From NCBI GenBank assembly GCA_027487775.1, contig JAIYCY010000032.1:174240-238239 (forward strand): DNA of 64,000 bases. The letters run 5' to 3'. Numbering within the stretch: position 1 is the stretch's first letter; each line of letters starts with the position of its first letter. The notes under the pieces are model-generated. The model did not search any database, was not told the DNA's origin, and saw only the letters and a list, made by a program, of their open reading frames with translations. The stretch comes from Planctomycetaceae bacterium. GTDB taxonomy: Bacteria; Planctomycetota; Phycisphaerae; Tepidisphaerales; Tepidisphaeraceae. Of this stretch, positions 7,778 through 15,203 are shown one piece after another. Position numbers and translations under genes: made by a program.

Positions 7778-9145
7778 TTACCAAGGCATCTGCATCACGG
7801 GCCTTGCGCCCTGTCCGAGCACCCAGCGCCAGACTTCGCCGACGCGCTCGGCCTTGTAGTCCCACGTGAATCGTGCCATTGCTCGTTCGCGTGCGCGTTC
7901 ACCCTTCTGGTCAACGCCCGCAGGATCGGCCACGATCGATTCGAGTGTCCGCGTGAGCGAGGCGATGAGTGCATCCCTTCGACCGAGTGGGACGCGCCAT
8001 CCCGTGTCGTCGGTCACCAGTTCAGCAGGTCCGCCGTAATCCACCACCATCGATGGCACACCGACCGCCATCGCTTCGAGCACCACGCCGCCGCCAAATT
8101 CGCGAATACTCGGCAGGGCAAAGACGTCTGCGTTGGCGTAATGATGCTGCACCTGTTGATGCTCTACCCAGCCTGCCATTCGCACATTCGCGCGAACGCC
8201 CAATCGATCCACAAGCGCCTCAAGAATATCTCGCTGCGGGCCGTCTCCGATCACTTCCAGCGTCATCCGGCCCGCGCGCAAAAGCCCCGCGGCAGCGTGG
8301 ATCAGCATGTCGCAGCCCTTGTAGGGCGTGAGTCTTCCCACAAACAGCATCCGCAAAGGCTCGCCACCATTCACGCGTTCCACGGCGCGTCGTTCACGCA
8401 CATGCCCAAAACGATTCGGATCGATCGCATTTTCCGGCATGTAAAAGGCTTTCTCCTGATGCGAAGGTCCGGTCTCCTCCCATGTCGCACGACTTCCCAC
8501 CAGCAGCGCCGACGCGTCCTCCCGTGTCCGCCAATAGCCCGGCAGAAATCTCACCAACGGACGCAGCGGCGCGAGCATCTCGCCCTCCGCCCGGCGAACA
8601 TCATCAAACCCCGACGGCCAGGCCAGGCCTCCGTTGATCGGTCCCCACACGAACGGCACGCCAAACTCTCGGCAATGCGTCGCGAGTCGCGCCGGCAGCG
8701 TCGGACTCAAGGGCGTGATCTGATGAACCACATCAAACTTTCGATCCGCGATCTGATGACCCATCCGATCCCATAGCAGACGCTCGAAATAACTGCGTCC
8801 AAACACGTTCAGCGCCATCTTGGTCGTCCATCCGCGTCCGGCCCCGCCACGCGCCCATTCGCCGATCCGATGCACCGGCCCGGCCACCGCTTCAGAATCG
8901 ATCGCGGTAAAGTCACGCCCTTCCTGCAGGCCCGCTCGCACAAGCGCGTCCCTGTTGCGTACCTGCGTCACCAAATGCGCATCCACGCCATTCAGTCGGC
9001 GCAGCGCCTCATAAAGCGACCACCCCACCAGGGGCACGCTCACCCACTCGGGGTTGCAAAGCTCCGCCACGACTAACGCGCGCACAGACACATTCCGGTT
9101 ATCGGCTTGATTCACCCCAAGATTCACCGGATCAACCTGATTCAT
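7778..9145 (-). CDS. glycosyltransferase family 4-type (GT-B fold)
   Basis: This is a two-domain GT-B enzyme of about 455 residues. The second domain has MLFVGRLTPYKGCDMLI, a nucleotide-sugar binding loop LEVIGDGPQR, and the retaining-transferase motif EFGGGVVLEAMAVGVPS with the paired Glu residues seven apart. GT4 enzymes move a sugar from a nucleotide donor to glycans or lipids at the inner face of the membrane. The start used is the ATG at 9145, two codons after a possible TTG at 9151. The upstream GT2 gene ends at 9148, so the two genes are translationally close and surely one operon. Together with it, the gene probably builds a surface polysaccharide or glycolipid; donor and acceptor cannot be read. 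Confidence 0.85.
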   Translation of the reverse strand: MNQVDPVNLGVNQADNRNVSVRALVVAELCNPEWVSVPLVGWSLYEALRRLNGVDAHLVTQVRNRDALVRAGLQEGRDFTAIDSEAVAGPVHRIGEWARGGAGRGWTTKMALNVFGRSYFERLLWDRMGHQIADRKFDVVHQITPLSPTLPARLATHCREFGVPFVWGPINGGLAWPSGFDDVRRAEGEMLAPLRPLVRFLPGYWRTREDASALLVGSRATWEETGPSHQEKAFYMPENAIDPNRFGHVRERRAVERVNGGEPLRMLFVGRLTPYKGCDMLIHAAAGLLRAGRMTLEVIGDGPQRDILEALVDRLGVRANVRMAGWVEHQQVQHHYANADVFALPSIREFGGGVVLEAMAVGVPSMVVDYGGPAELVTDDTGWRVPLGRRDALIASLTRTLESIVADPAGVDQKGERARERAMARFTWDYKAERVGEVWRWVLGQGARPVMQMPW

Positions 9146-9147
9146 GG

Positions 9148-10203
9148 TCAAGGCGCGAGCTGTCGACGTTCCACCACGACGCTCGGCTTCTCCACGCCCA
9201 GCCGTTCGCCCACCACATACAGAGGCCTCTGCTTCACCTCTTCATAAATCCGACCTATGTATTCCCCCAGAATCCCCACACAAATCAACTGCACACCCCC
9301 CATAAACACGATCGCACACAAGAGCGTCGTGAATCCCGTCACCGCCTGCTCATCGCCACGCAACCTCTTGATCACGAAGTAGCACGCGGTCAGGAATCCG
9401 AACGCGGTCACCACAAACCCCATGTACGTCGCCAACCGAAGCGGCCGATAACTGAAACTGACGATCCCGTTCATCGCATAGTTCAGCAACCGCCTGAACG
9501 TCTGCTTTGGCTTTCCCGCCGCCCGCTCCTGTCGGTCATATTGGACCGTCGCCTGCCTGAATCCAAGCCACAAACGCAAGCCCGGGATAAACCGATTCCG
9601 CTCGGGCAGTCGATTAAACTCCGCCACCACTTCGCGATCCATGAGACAAAAAATCCCTGCATCCGGGACGTTCGGAAGTTCGGTCAGCCGTCGCATCACC
9701 GGATAAAACAGCTTGAAGCCGATCCCACGAACGCCCGCATCCGCCCGCGTTCGACGCTCCGCGACCACCACCTGCGCCCCGGCCTGCCAGGCACGCACCA
9801 AATCCGCAATCACCTCCGGTGGATCCTGCAAATCACCATCGATCAACACCACCGCGTCTCCACGCGCGTGATGAATCCCCGCCGAAACCGCAGGCTGATG
9901 CCCGAAGTTTCTCGACAGACTGACCACCTTAAAACGACCATCCTCCGCGTGAATCTGCCGCAAAATCTCCAGTGACCGATCGCGAGAACCGTCGTTGACC
10001 AGCACGACCTCCCAAGGCAAGCCGGCCGCATCCAAACCACTCACCATCCGCCGACGAAGCTCTGGCAAGTTCTCCTGCTCATTGAAAATCGGAACCACCA
10101 CTGAAAGCATCGCCTCATTCTCACCTTCCCCCACTCGATCCGCCAGCATCCCAACCACGAACTTGTCGCCAAAGCTCCCCATAATCATTTCGCACACCGC
10201 CAT
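9148..10203 (-). CDS. GT2 glycosyltransferase of the polyprenyl-phosphate (GtrB/DPM1-like) type
   Basis: The N-terminal GT-A domain begins SVVVPIFNEQENLPEL and has EVVLVNDGSRDRS, the metal-binding region VVLIDGDLQDPPEV, and RNRFIPGLRLWLGF. Two hydrophobic segments near the C-terminus (around TYMGFVVTAFGFLTACYFVI and VFMGGVQLICVGILGEYIG) anchor it in the membrane, as in GtrB. Such enzymes attach a sugar to undecaprenyl phosphate for later transfer outside. The annotated start is the first ATG (10203), but family members usually start near the ATG at 10110 (MLSVVVPIF), so the first 31 residues are doubtful. The downstream neighbour is the GT4 gene. Confidence 0.88.
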   Translation of the reverse strand: MAVCEMIMGSFGDKFVVGMLADRVGEGENEAMLSVVVPIFNEQENLPELRRRMVSGLDAAGLPWEVVLVNDGSRDRSLEILRQIHAEDGRFKVVSLSRNFGHQPAVSAGIHHARGDAVVLIDGDLQDPPEVIADLVRAWQAGAQVVVAERRTRADAGVRGIGFKLFYPVMRRLTELPNVPDAGIFCLMDREVVAEFNRLPERNRFIPGLRLWLGFRQATVQYDRQERAAGKPKQTFRRLLNYAMNGIVSFSYRPLRLATYMGFVVTAFGFLTACYFVIKRLRGDEQAVTGFTTLLCAIVFMGGVQLICVGILGEYIGRIYEEVKQRPLYVVGERLGVEKPSVVVERRQLAP

Positions 10204-10505
10204 CCGACCACATGCTTATTCTAACCAGAATGACCTAAAAAACTGCAATTCATGCACTTACAAGAGCCCATCGCGATCGGGATGGTTATTTTAACCCGTT
10301 GCGGTGCACGCCACTGATTTTGTCATTCACTTGTCAACCGTGGGATTTAATTGGATTTCCTGATCATCGGTCGATTCGTGTGTTTGTGGCACACGTCTCG
10401 CTCAGGTCCGGTAGGCCCGATTGTGTCCATAGGGACAACAAGGCCTGCGATCTCGGTGCGCGAAAGTTCGCCAGATCGAGCCATGCAGAAGTGTAGGGAG
10501 ATTGA
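10204..10505. other. divergent intergenic region without a gene
   Basis: These 300 bases separate the minus-strand glycosyltransferase pair from the plus-strand receiver-like gene. They must hold both promoters, but I see no convincing -35/-10 pair. Two small dyads are present: ATTCT/AGAAT at 10218-10231, and GGTTA/TAACC around 10283-10295. No ORF with a ribosome binding site is visible. Confidence 0.5.
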
Positions 10506-10976
10506 ATGCCTGAAGATGTCCAAATCGAGTCCGAGCCTCTGAACGCCAGCATTCTGGCGATCGGTGCGAAGGTCGCGAATCGGCTTCGTCAGGCACGCAA
10601 GTCTCTAGGCGAAGCTTCGAATCGGTCTGAAGTGGTCGAGGCAGCCAGCCCGGAGTTGGCGATCGACCTGCTGCGAGTTCTGAAGTTTGATCTCGTGGCC
10701 ACGGAAGCCTGTCAGGACGGCTCGGAAGCCCGACTGATCAGTTTCCTGCAGCGGGCCTGGCCCGGTCAGAAGTGGGCGCTCGTCGCCGACCAAACGACCG
10801 ACGCCGAAGAGCTCGCTGCCCGTCAGCATGGAGCCGCAGCCGTCCTGGATGGACCTGAGGCTTGGCGGTCTGCGATGGAACTTGCCAATCGCATTCGTGC
10901 TTCCCGGCCGCATGCGAGGGTCAAGGGCCTGAAACTCCGACTCGATCGATCCGCCCGTCCGGCGAAAGCAGGCTGA
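10506..10976 (+). CDS. degenerate response-regulator receiver-like protein, 156 aa
   Basis: A good AGGGAGA ribosome binding site precedes the ATG. Residues about 14-125 follow the beta-alpha order of a CheY-type receiver (LAIDLLRVLKFDLVATE; GQKWALVADQ; ARQHGAAAVLDGPE). The key residues are changed. The acidic pair at the end of strand 1 is absent, the phosphoacceptor Asp is replaced by Glu67, the strand-4 Thr/Ser is Ala, and the conserved Lys-Pro is Asp-Gly-Pro. A basic tail of about 25 residues (RLDRSARPAKAG) follows. It is probably a pseudo-receiver locked in one state, used for protein binding. No output domain is present. The match is weak by eye, so the family call is tentative. Confidence 0.6.
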   Translation: MPEDVQIESEPLNASILAIGAKVANRLRQARKSLGEASNRSEVVEAASPELAIDLLRVLKFDLVATEACQDGSEARLISFLQRAWPGQKWALVADQTTDAEELAARQHGAAAVLDGPEAWRSAMELANRIRASRPHARVKGLKLRLDRSARPAKAG

Positions 10977-11044
10977 GGCGAGCAGAGAGATCGGCAGATT
11001 TGATGTTTTGTCACGCGTCCTTCGAGCGAAAGCCCGGCGATGCG

Positions 11045-11100
11045 TTTTGCGAGAGAGGATTGGAACCCCACTCTCGCAGGGCCAGCCCGAAAGGTCTGGT
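11045..11100 (+). ncRNA. candidate structured RNA or 5' leader: two stacked hairpins
   Basis: An 8-bp perfect stem pairs TGCGAGAG (11048-11055) with CTCTCGCA (11071-11078) around a 15-base loop. It is followed at once by a hairpin pairing CCAG.CC (11082-11088) with GG.CTGG (11093-11099), capped by a GAAA tetraloop. The element lies in the 240-base gap between the receiver-like gene and the small ORF at 11219, and matches no RNA family I recognise. It may be the leader of the small ORF or an independent RNA. Confidence 0.35.
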
Positions 11101-11218
11101 CGGAGATGCCTTGAGAATGTCGCGGCGTGTATGCGTTTGCGACAGGAACTGTGACAGGAGCCGCGTCCGAGCCTGACGTAATAAGTCGGACGCAAACTCA
11201 TGGCCAGGGAGAACTGCC

Positions 11219-11413
11219 ATGGACTCGTATGTTTCTGCTGACGTTGAACGTCGGCGACAGGGCCAGATTTTCGGTAACGCCGAAGAACTGCGCATCCTCC
11301 GCACGCTCAACGCCCGTGCCAACGCGATGCGTCGACTCGCCGGTGCCAAGGCGAATCGCCGCGTGACCAAGCTTTCGGGCTCTGCCCGTTCGCAAGGCAC
11401 GCGCGTCGCCTGA
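11219..11413 (+). CDS. small arginine-rich protein, 64 aa
   Basis: An AGGGAGA ribosome binding site sits at normal distance before the ATG. The peptide is basic (many Arg, few Lys) and probably helical in the middle (LRILRTLNARANAMRRLAG), with a Ser/Gly/Arg tail. There is no signal peptide or membrane segment. The central segment resembles one in the second small ORF at 11936 (shared pattern IR/LR-x-x-N-A-x-A-N-x-x-RR), so the two may be diverged paralogues. A nucleic-acid-binding role is only suggested by charge. The family is not recognised. Confidence 0.55.
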   Translation: MDSYVSADVERRRQGQIFGNAEELRILRTLNARANAMRRLAGAKANRRVTKLSGSARSQGTRVA

Positions 11414-11608
11414 ACGGAATCCGTTTGGCGCACAAAGTCTTTTGCGACGTGGCTTGTTGTAATGTGCCCAGAACGGGTGCCTGTGCCGATGCCTGTCTCA
11501 TGGATGATCGCCCGCGATCCTTCAAATTGACGCATCGCACCAACGCACCCGACTGACACCGAGCCCGCGGGGCCACATCCCGCTGACTCGATCAAGACAC
11601 GTCCCACC

Positions 11609-11646
11609 CTCGGATGCATCCTCCCCTCGTGGAGGATGCATCCGAG
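11609..11646. repeat. 16-bp perfect inverted repeat (long hairpin)
   Basis: CTCGGATGCATCCTCC (11609-11624) pairs perfectly with 11631-11646 around the loop CCTCGT. Each arm contains the palindrome GGATGCATCC. No T-tract follows on the plus strand. The surrounding gap 11414-11935 (520 bases) has no convincing gene; this hairpin is its only strong feature. Confidence 0.8.
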
Positions 11647-11935
11647 ATGTGCGCCTGCTTGATTCATTCAAGGCCTGGTCGTCTCGGAAATCGCGACGAA
11701 AGGTGTTGTCCCGAACGTGGTCGTTTCTTCGTGATCTTTCGAATTCTTTGTGATCTGGAGAGTTTTAAGTAACCAAATTCATATCGCCAAACTCTGTCGC
11801 TCAAACACGGTTCGTCCAATGCACGCAAGTGGCGTGTCGAGAATCGAAACTGGTACGGCGATTTGATTGCAGCGATGTGACTGACCGTACGGCGTGACCA
11901 ACCGTGCGATGTGAATGTGAAAGTGGAGGCCCGCC

Positions 11936-12127
11936 ATGAACAAGCAGGAATCGATCCTAGCCCCTACCCACTCGATCGGCATGCCTCCGTCATCGCACCG
12001 CGATCGACCCGCCATCATTCGGGCCATCAACGCTCAGGCCAACGAAGCCCGTCGCTCCCCGAATCCATCCTCTTCGCTCCGCACCCGCACGCCGATCGTC
12101 CTCCGCGCCGCGTCGAGCCACGGCTGA
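11936..12127 (+). CDS. small arginine-rich protein, 63 aa
   Basis: GTGGAGG lies a few bases before the ATG, which favours a real gene. The peptide is basic and low in hydrophobic residues. Its middle (AIIRAINAQANEARRS) resembles the middle of the 64-residue protein at 11219. The C-terminal third is Ser/Arg/Pro rich and probably unstructured. A strong terminator follows about 95 bases downstream. The family is not recognised. Confidence 0.45.
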   Translation: MNKQESILAPTHSIGMPPSSHRDRPAIIRAINAQANEARRSPNPSSSLRTRTPIVLRAASSHG

Positions 12128-12220
12128 TCGACCTTCCAAGTCGCCCGAGTCGTCTATTGAGCTCATGCCCCAACGACTCGCACAGCTCATCACAGACCAT
12201 CAATTGACGGACTTCCCCAC

Positions 12221-12258
12221 ACACCCCGGAGTTGTTGCTCAGGGGTGTTTGACTTTTT
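12221..12258 (+). terminator. Rho-independent terminator of the small-ORF tract
   Basis: ACACCCC (12221-12227) pairs with GGGGTGT (12242-12248) and is followed by TTGACTTTTT. It ends plus-strand transcription just before the convergent uppP gene. Confidence 0.75.
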
Positions 12259-12287
12259 GCGTCAACTGGTGATCGCGTCTGTTCGCA

Positions 12288-13205
12288 TCATTGATCAAAC
12301 GCCCGCGCCGCCCACAGCAACACGATCACGCCGATCACGATGCGATACACAGCGAAGATCGCGAACCCGCGTTTCCGCACCCAACCCATGAACCAGTGAA
12401 CCACGCCCCACGCCACGAAAAAGCTCACGACAAACCCGACCGCCAGCACGCCCCAGTAATGCCCGTTCATCGTCACTTCGACATACGCCGCATCTCCCGG
12501 CTCGGCGGACAGGGATTTGTACAAGTCGTACAAGCCCGCCGCGAACATGATCGGCATGGAGAGGAAGAAGCTGAACTCCAGCGCCGCCGACCGGGTCATG
12601 CCCGAGAGCTGTCCGCCCACGATCGTACTCATCGACCGGCTCGTCCCCGGAAAGATCGCCGCCAGAATCTGAACCGCCCCCACCACCACCGCCTGCCAAG
12701 GCTTCATCTCGTCCATCGTCCAGGTCATCTGCCCGGCCTCCGGCTCACCCGCATCCCTCGCCGCGCGAAGCCTCATTTCTCGCCGACCATAAATGTGATC
12801 CACCACCCACATCACCACCCCGCCCACGATCAACGCCCCGCCCATCACCCACAAGCTCTCGAGATTGTCCTTGATCAAATCGCTCAACAAAAAAGACGGT
12901 ATCGCCGTCACAAGGAAGGCGAGCATCACCAGACTCAGCGGGTGCGTGAATATCGTTTTGTCTCCGTTCACGCCCTTCGGAAATGACTTTAGAAACCCGA
13001 TGATCCGATTCCGGAAATAGACCACGACGCTCAAAATCGCCCCGAGCTGAATCACCACCGTGTACATCTTCCAATAGCCACTCGACATCAGCGATTCGTC
13101 CACCACCCCGAGAAACAGCCGCAGGTGCGCTGTCGAACTGACCGGCAGAAACTCTGTCAGTCCTTCGATGATGCCAAGCAAGACCGTCAGCAACCAATTG
13201 TTCAT
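12288..13205 (-). CDS. uppP: undecaprenyl-diphosphatase
   Basis: UppP (BacA family) removes a phosphate from undecaprenyl diphosphate at the outer face of the membrane and so recycles the lipid carrier for cell-wall and polysaccharide synthesis. Motif 1 is EGLTEFLPVSSTAH at residues about 14-27, with the catalytic Glu residues. Motif 2 is PGTSRSMSTIVGG, with the catalytic Arg. About eight membrane segments are visible and the length of 305 residues is normal to slightly long. A GAAGG site lies before the ATG. pgsA lies 112 bases upstream on the same strand, so both membrane-lipid genes may be one transcript. Confidence 0.95.
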   Translation of the reverse strand: MNNWLLTVLLGIIEGLTEFLPVSSTAHLRLFLGVVDESLMSSGYWKMYTVVIQLGAILSVVVYFRNRIIGFLKSFPKGVNGDKTIFTHPLSLVMLAFLVTAIPSFLLSDLIKDNLESLWVMGGALIVGGVVMWVVDHIYGRREMRLRAARDAGEPEAGQMTWTMDEMKPWQAVVVGAVQILAAIFPGTSRSMSTIVGGQLSGMTRSAALEFSFFLSMPIMFAAGLYDLYKSLSAEPGDAAYVEVTMNGHYWGVLAVGFVVSFFVAWGVVHWFMGWVRKRGFAIFAVYRIVIGVIVLLWAARAFDQ

Positions 13206-13317
13206 GACTCTACCTTCGGGAATTTTGCCTCAAGACGTCAAAGATTCGATCCAGGGACCCCACGCCCGGTAACATAATCGGGCTTACGAGCTTGCAACTG
13301 CACCTATCTGAAGCCCT

Positions 13318-13923
13318 TCACGGTCGTGTCATCATTGCCCTGACGTACGGCCATCCGCTCCACACCGTCACGCCAGCCATCCCCCAGACCAACACGCTCA
13401 TTCCAGTGCCGATCGTGCCTTGCCAATCGACGGGCAGGCTCGTCGCATGCGCCGCGTGCAAAAACCCGCACGCGATCGCGACGCTCTGCAGAATCATCTT
13501 CATCTTCCCTGCCCACTTGGCTGAGAAATCGCGTCCCGATCCTTCTGCCTCGCTCCGCAGTGCCGTGACCAACAATTCTCGTGCGAGCAAAATCACCACA
13601 ATCGAAGGCGAAAACCGACTCGCATCACTCAAAGCCGGCCCTGCCAGATAAACCGCCGCTCCGAGCACCAAAATCTTGTCCGCAAAGGGGTCCACGATCC
13701 GACCAAACCGACTCACCACGCCCCACTTGCGCGCCAGGTATCCGTCCAACGCATCCGACACACTCGCAAGCACAAACAAACCCAACGCCACGTCCAGCCA
13801 AACACTCGGAACCGTCCCCTCTCGCGCGCCCGCCAAACCGAGCAAAACAAACAACGCACCCGCCATCACCAGTCGTGACACCGTGATCGCATTCGGAATC
13901 TGACTTCGAATTCCTCTGGTCAT
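13318..13923 (-). CDS. pgsA: CDP-alcohol phosphatidyltransferase, probably phosphatidylglycerophosphate synthase
   Basis: The enzyme joins CDP-diacylglycerol and glycerol-3-phosphate, the committed step to phosphatidylglycerol. The family signature is complete: SDALDGYLAR, then eight residues, then GRIVDPFAD, which supplies the four metal-binding Asp residues. The N-terminal segment IPNAITVSRL is typical of PgsA rather than of phosphatidylserine synthase. Several membrane helices follow. The ATG at 13923 was chosen because it gives the usual 201-residue length; the frame is open 17 codons further upstream. It is divergent from the topoisomerase gene and upstream of uppP. Confidence 0.9.
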   Translation of the reverse strand: MTRGIRSQIPNAITVSRLVMAGALFVLLGLAGAREGTVPSVWLDVALGLFVLASVSDALDGYLARKWGVVSRFGRIVDPFADKILVLGAAVYLAGPALSDASRFSPSIVVILLARELLVTALRSEAEGSGRDFSAKWAGKMKMILQSVAIACGFLHAAHATSLPVDWQGTIGTGMSVLVWGMAGVTVWSGWPYVRAMMTRP

Positions 13924-14030
13924 AGACCGACGATTGTACGACCCGTTCCCGCCACAACCATCCCCGCGCATCAATCCTCGTCGCGACGCCCCTACCCCCG
14001 GGCCCGCCCGCCGAGTAAAGTCCCGCCATC

Positions 14031-15167
14031 ATGGCCAAACAAGCATCGGATGCGAAGAAGAAACGGATCAAGGAACGAGACGCCAAGACGCTGGGCAAGA
14101 TCGTCACGCTCGCCGGCGACGTGCCGAAGAAAGCCTACCTCGGTCGCGAGCCGATCATTCCCATTCCGATCCGCGCTCGATCCAACACGCTCTGGAACAA
14201 GAAGCGCGGCATCCTCGAGATGGGCGACAACAAGGCCGACCGTCAGCTCTTTAATCTCAACCAAGCCAAGCAATACATGCAGACGCTCCTGCACTCGGCC
14301 AGCGTCAAGGAACTCATCGACGCCGAAAAGACCCTCAGCCTTCGTGGCATGTTTTACAAGGGCCTGCACACCATCGCCGGCACTGCCAGCGAAAAGACAT
14401 TCGGTGCTCAGGACGATTCCGACGCCATCCTCGAAGACCTTGAGGTCGCCATCGGCGCGCTCCGCGAAGAACTTCACATCTACGCCAAGAAGCGCGGAAC
14501 GATGGTCGGCAACATCACCATCATCGACAACGGCGACGAAATCGACTGTCGGCGTATGGGCACCGGCGGATACGCAATCCCTGGCATCGTCGAACCTGAT
14601 GTGATCGAGTTCAAGAAATGCGAAGCCAAATTCGTCCTCCACGTCGAAAAGGACACCGTCTGGGGACGATTCAACGAAGACCGATTCTGGGAAAAGCATA
14701 ACTGCATTCTGACCGAAGGCTCCGGCCAGCCCACGCGCGGCGTGCGGCGACTCCTGCGTCGTCTCAATCAGGAACTCAAGCTCCCCATCATCTGCGTCCT
14801 CGATTGCGATCCGTGGGGACACTACATCTACAGCGTCATCAAACAAGGCTCCATCAGCCTCGCCTTCGAAAGCGAACGGCTCGCCATCCCCGACGCCAAG
14901 TTCCTCGGAATCCGTGCCAAAGACTATGACGAGTGCGAGCTTTCTGACGACGTCAAGATCATGCTCACCGACACCGACAAAAAGCGGGCCGGCGAAATCA
15001 TGAACTATCCCTGGTTCAAGGATCACAAGGGATGGCAAAAGGAGATCGGCCTGATGCTCAAAAACGGCTTCAAAATGGAAGTCGAATCGCTCATCACCAA
15101 AGACATCAGCTACATCACGGAAGAATACGTTCCGCAGCGTCTGAAGAAACAAGACTGGCTCGACTGA
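14031..15167 (+). CDS. top6A: DNA topoisomerase VI subunit A (Spo11-like)
   Basis: Subunit A cuts both DNA strands with a tyrosine and, with the ATPase subunit B, passes another duplex through. The winged-helix region has SLRGMFYKGLHT, with the catalytic Tyr109. The Toprim domain has the metal-binding Glu in VLHVEKD, then GSGQPTRGVRRLLRRL and the DxD motif in LDCDPWGHYIYS. Conserved blocks seen in archaeal proteins are all present (IPIRARSNTLW, FMQTLL-like YMQTLL, EDLEVAIGALREELH, ESERLAIPDAKF). The 378-residue length is normal for archaeal Top6A. No subunit B gene is next to it; the neighbours are pgsA (divergent) and a patatin gene 36 bases downstream. This family is mainly archaeal and plant and is patchy in bacteria. 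Confidence 0.95.
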   Translation: MAKQASDAKKKRIKERDAKTLGKIVTLAGDVPKKAYLGREPIIPIPIRARSNTLWNKKRGILEMGDNKADRQLFNLNQAKQYMQTLLHSASVKELIDAEKTLSLRGMFYKGLHTIAGTASEKTFGAQDDSDAILEDLEVAIGALREELHIYAKKRGTMVGNITIIDNGDEIDCRRMGTGGYAIPGIVEPDVIEFKKCEAKFVLHVEKDTVWGRFNEDRFWEKHNCILTEGSGQPTRGVRRLLRRLNQELKLPIICVLDCDPWGHYIYSVIKQGSISLAFESERLAIPDAKFLGIRAKDYDECELSDDVKIMLTDTDKKRAGEIMNYPWFKDHKGWQKEIGLMLKNGFKMEVESLITKDISYITEEYVPQRLKKQDWLD

Positions 15168-15203
15168 TCGAATCTGGGTCGATTCTCACGAAGGAAGGCA
15201 CCG

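Noticed and set aside
11040..11130. possible minus-strand tRNA (GGGGTTCCAATCC) in the small-ORF tract
   Set aside because: A T-arm-like stretch is present, but the stem has a mismatch, R57 is C, and no complementary acceptor 5' half or anticodon arm is found. The hairpins are better read on the plus strand.
13992..15152. 386-residue minus-strand ORF opposite topoisomerase VI A
   Set aside because: The plus strand carries all Top6A motifs. The antisense frame has no family motifs and arises from GC-rich third positions.
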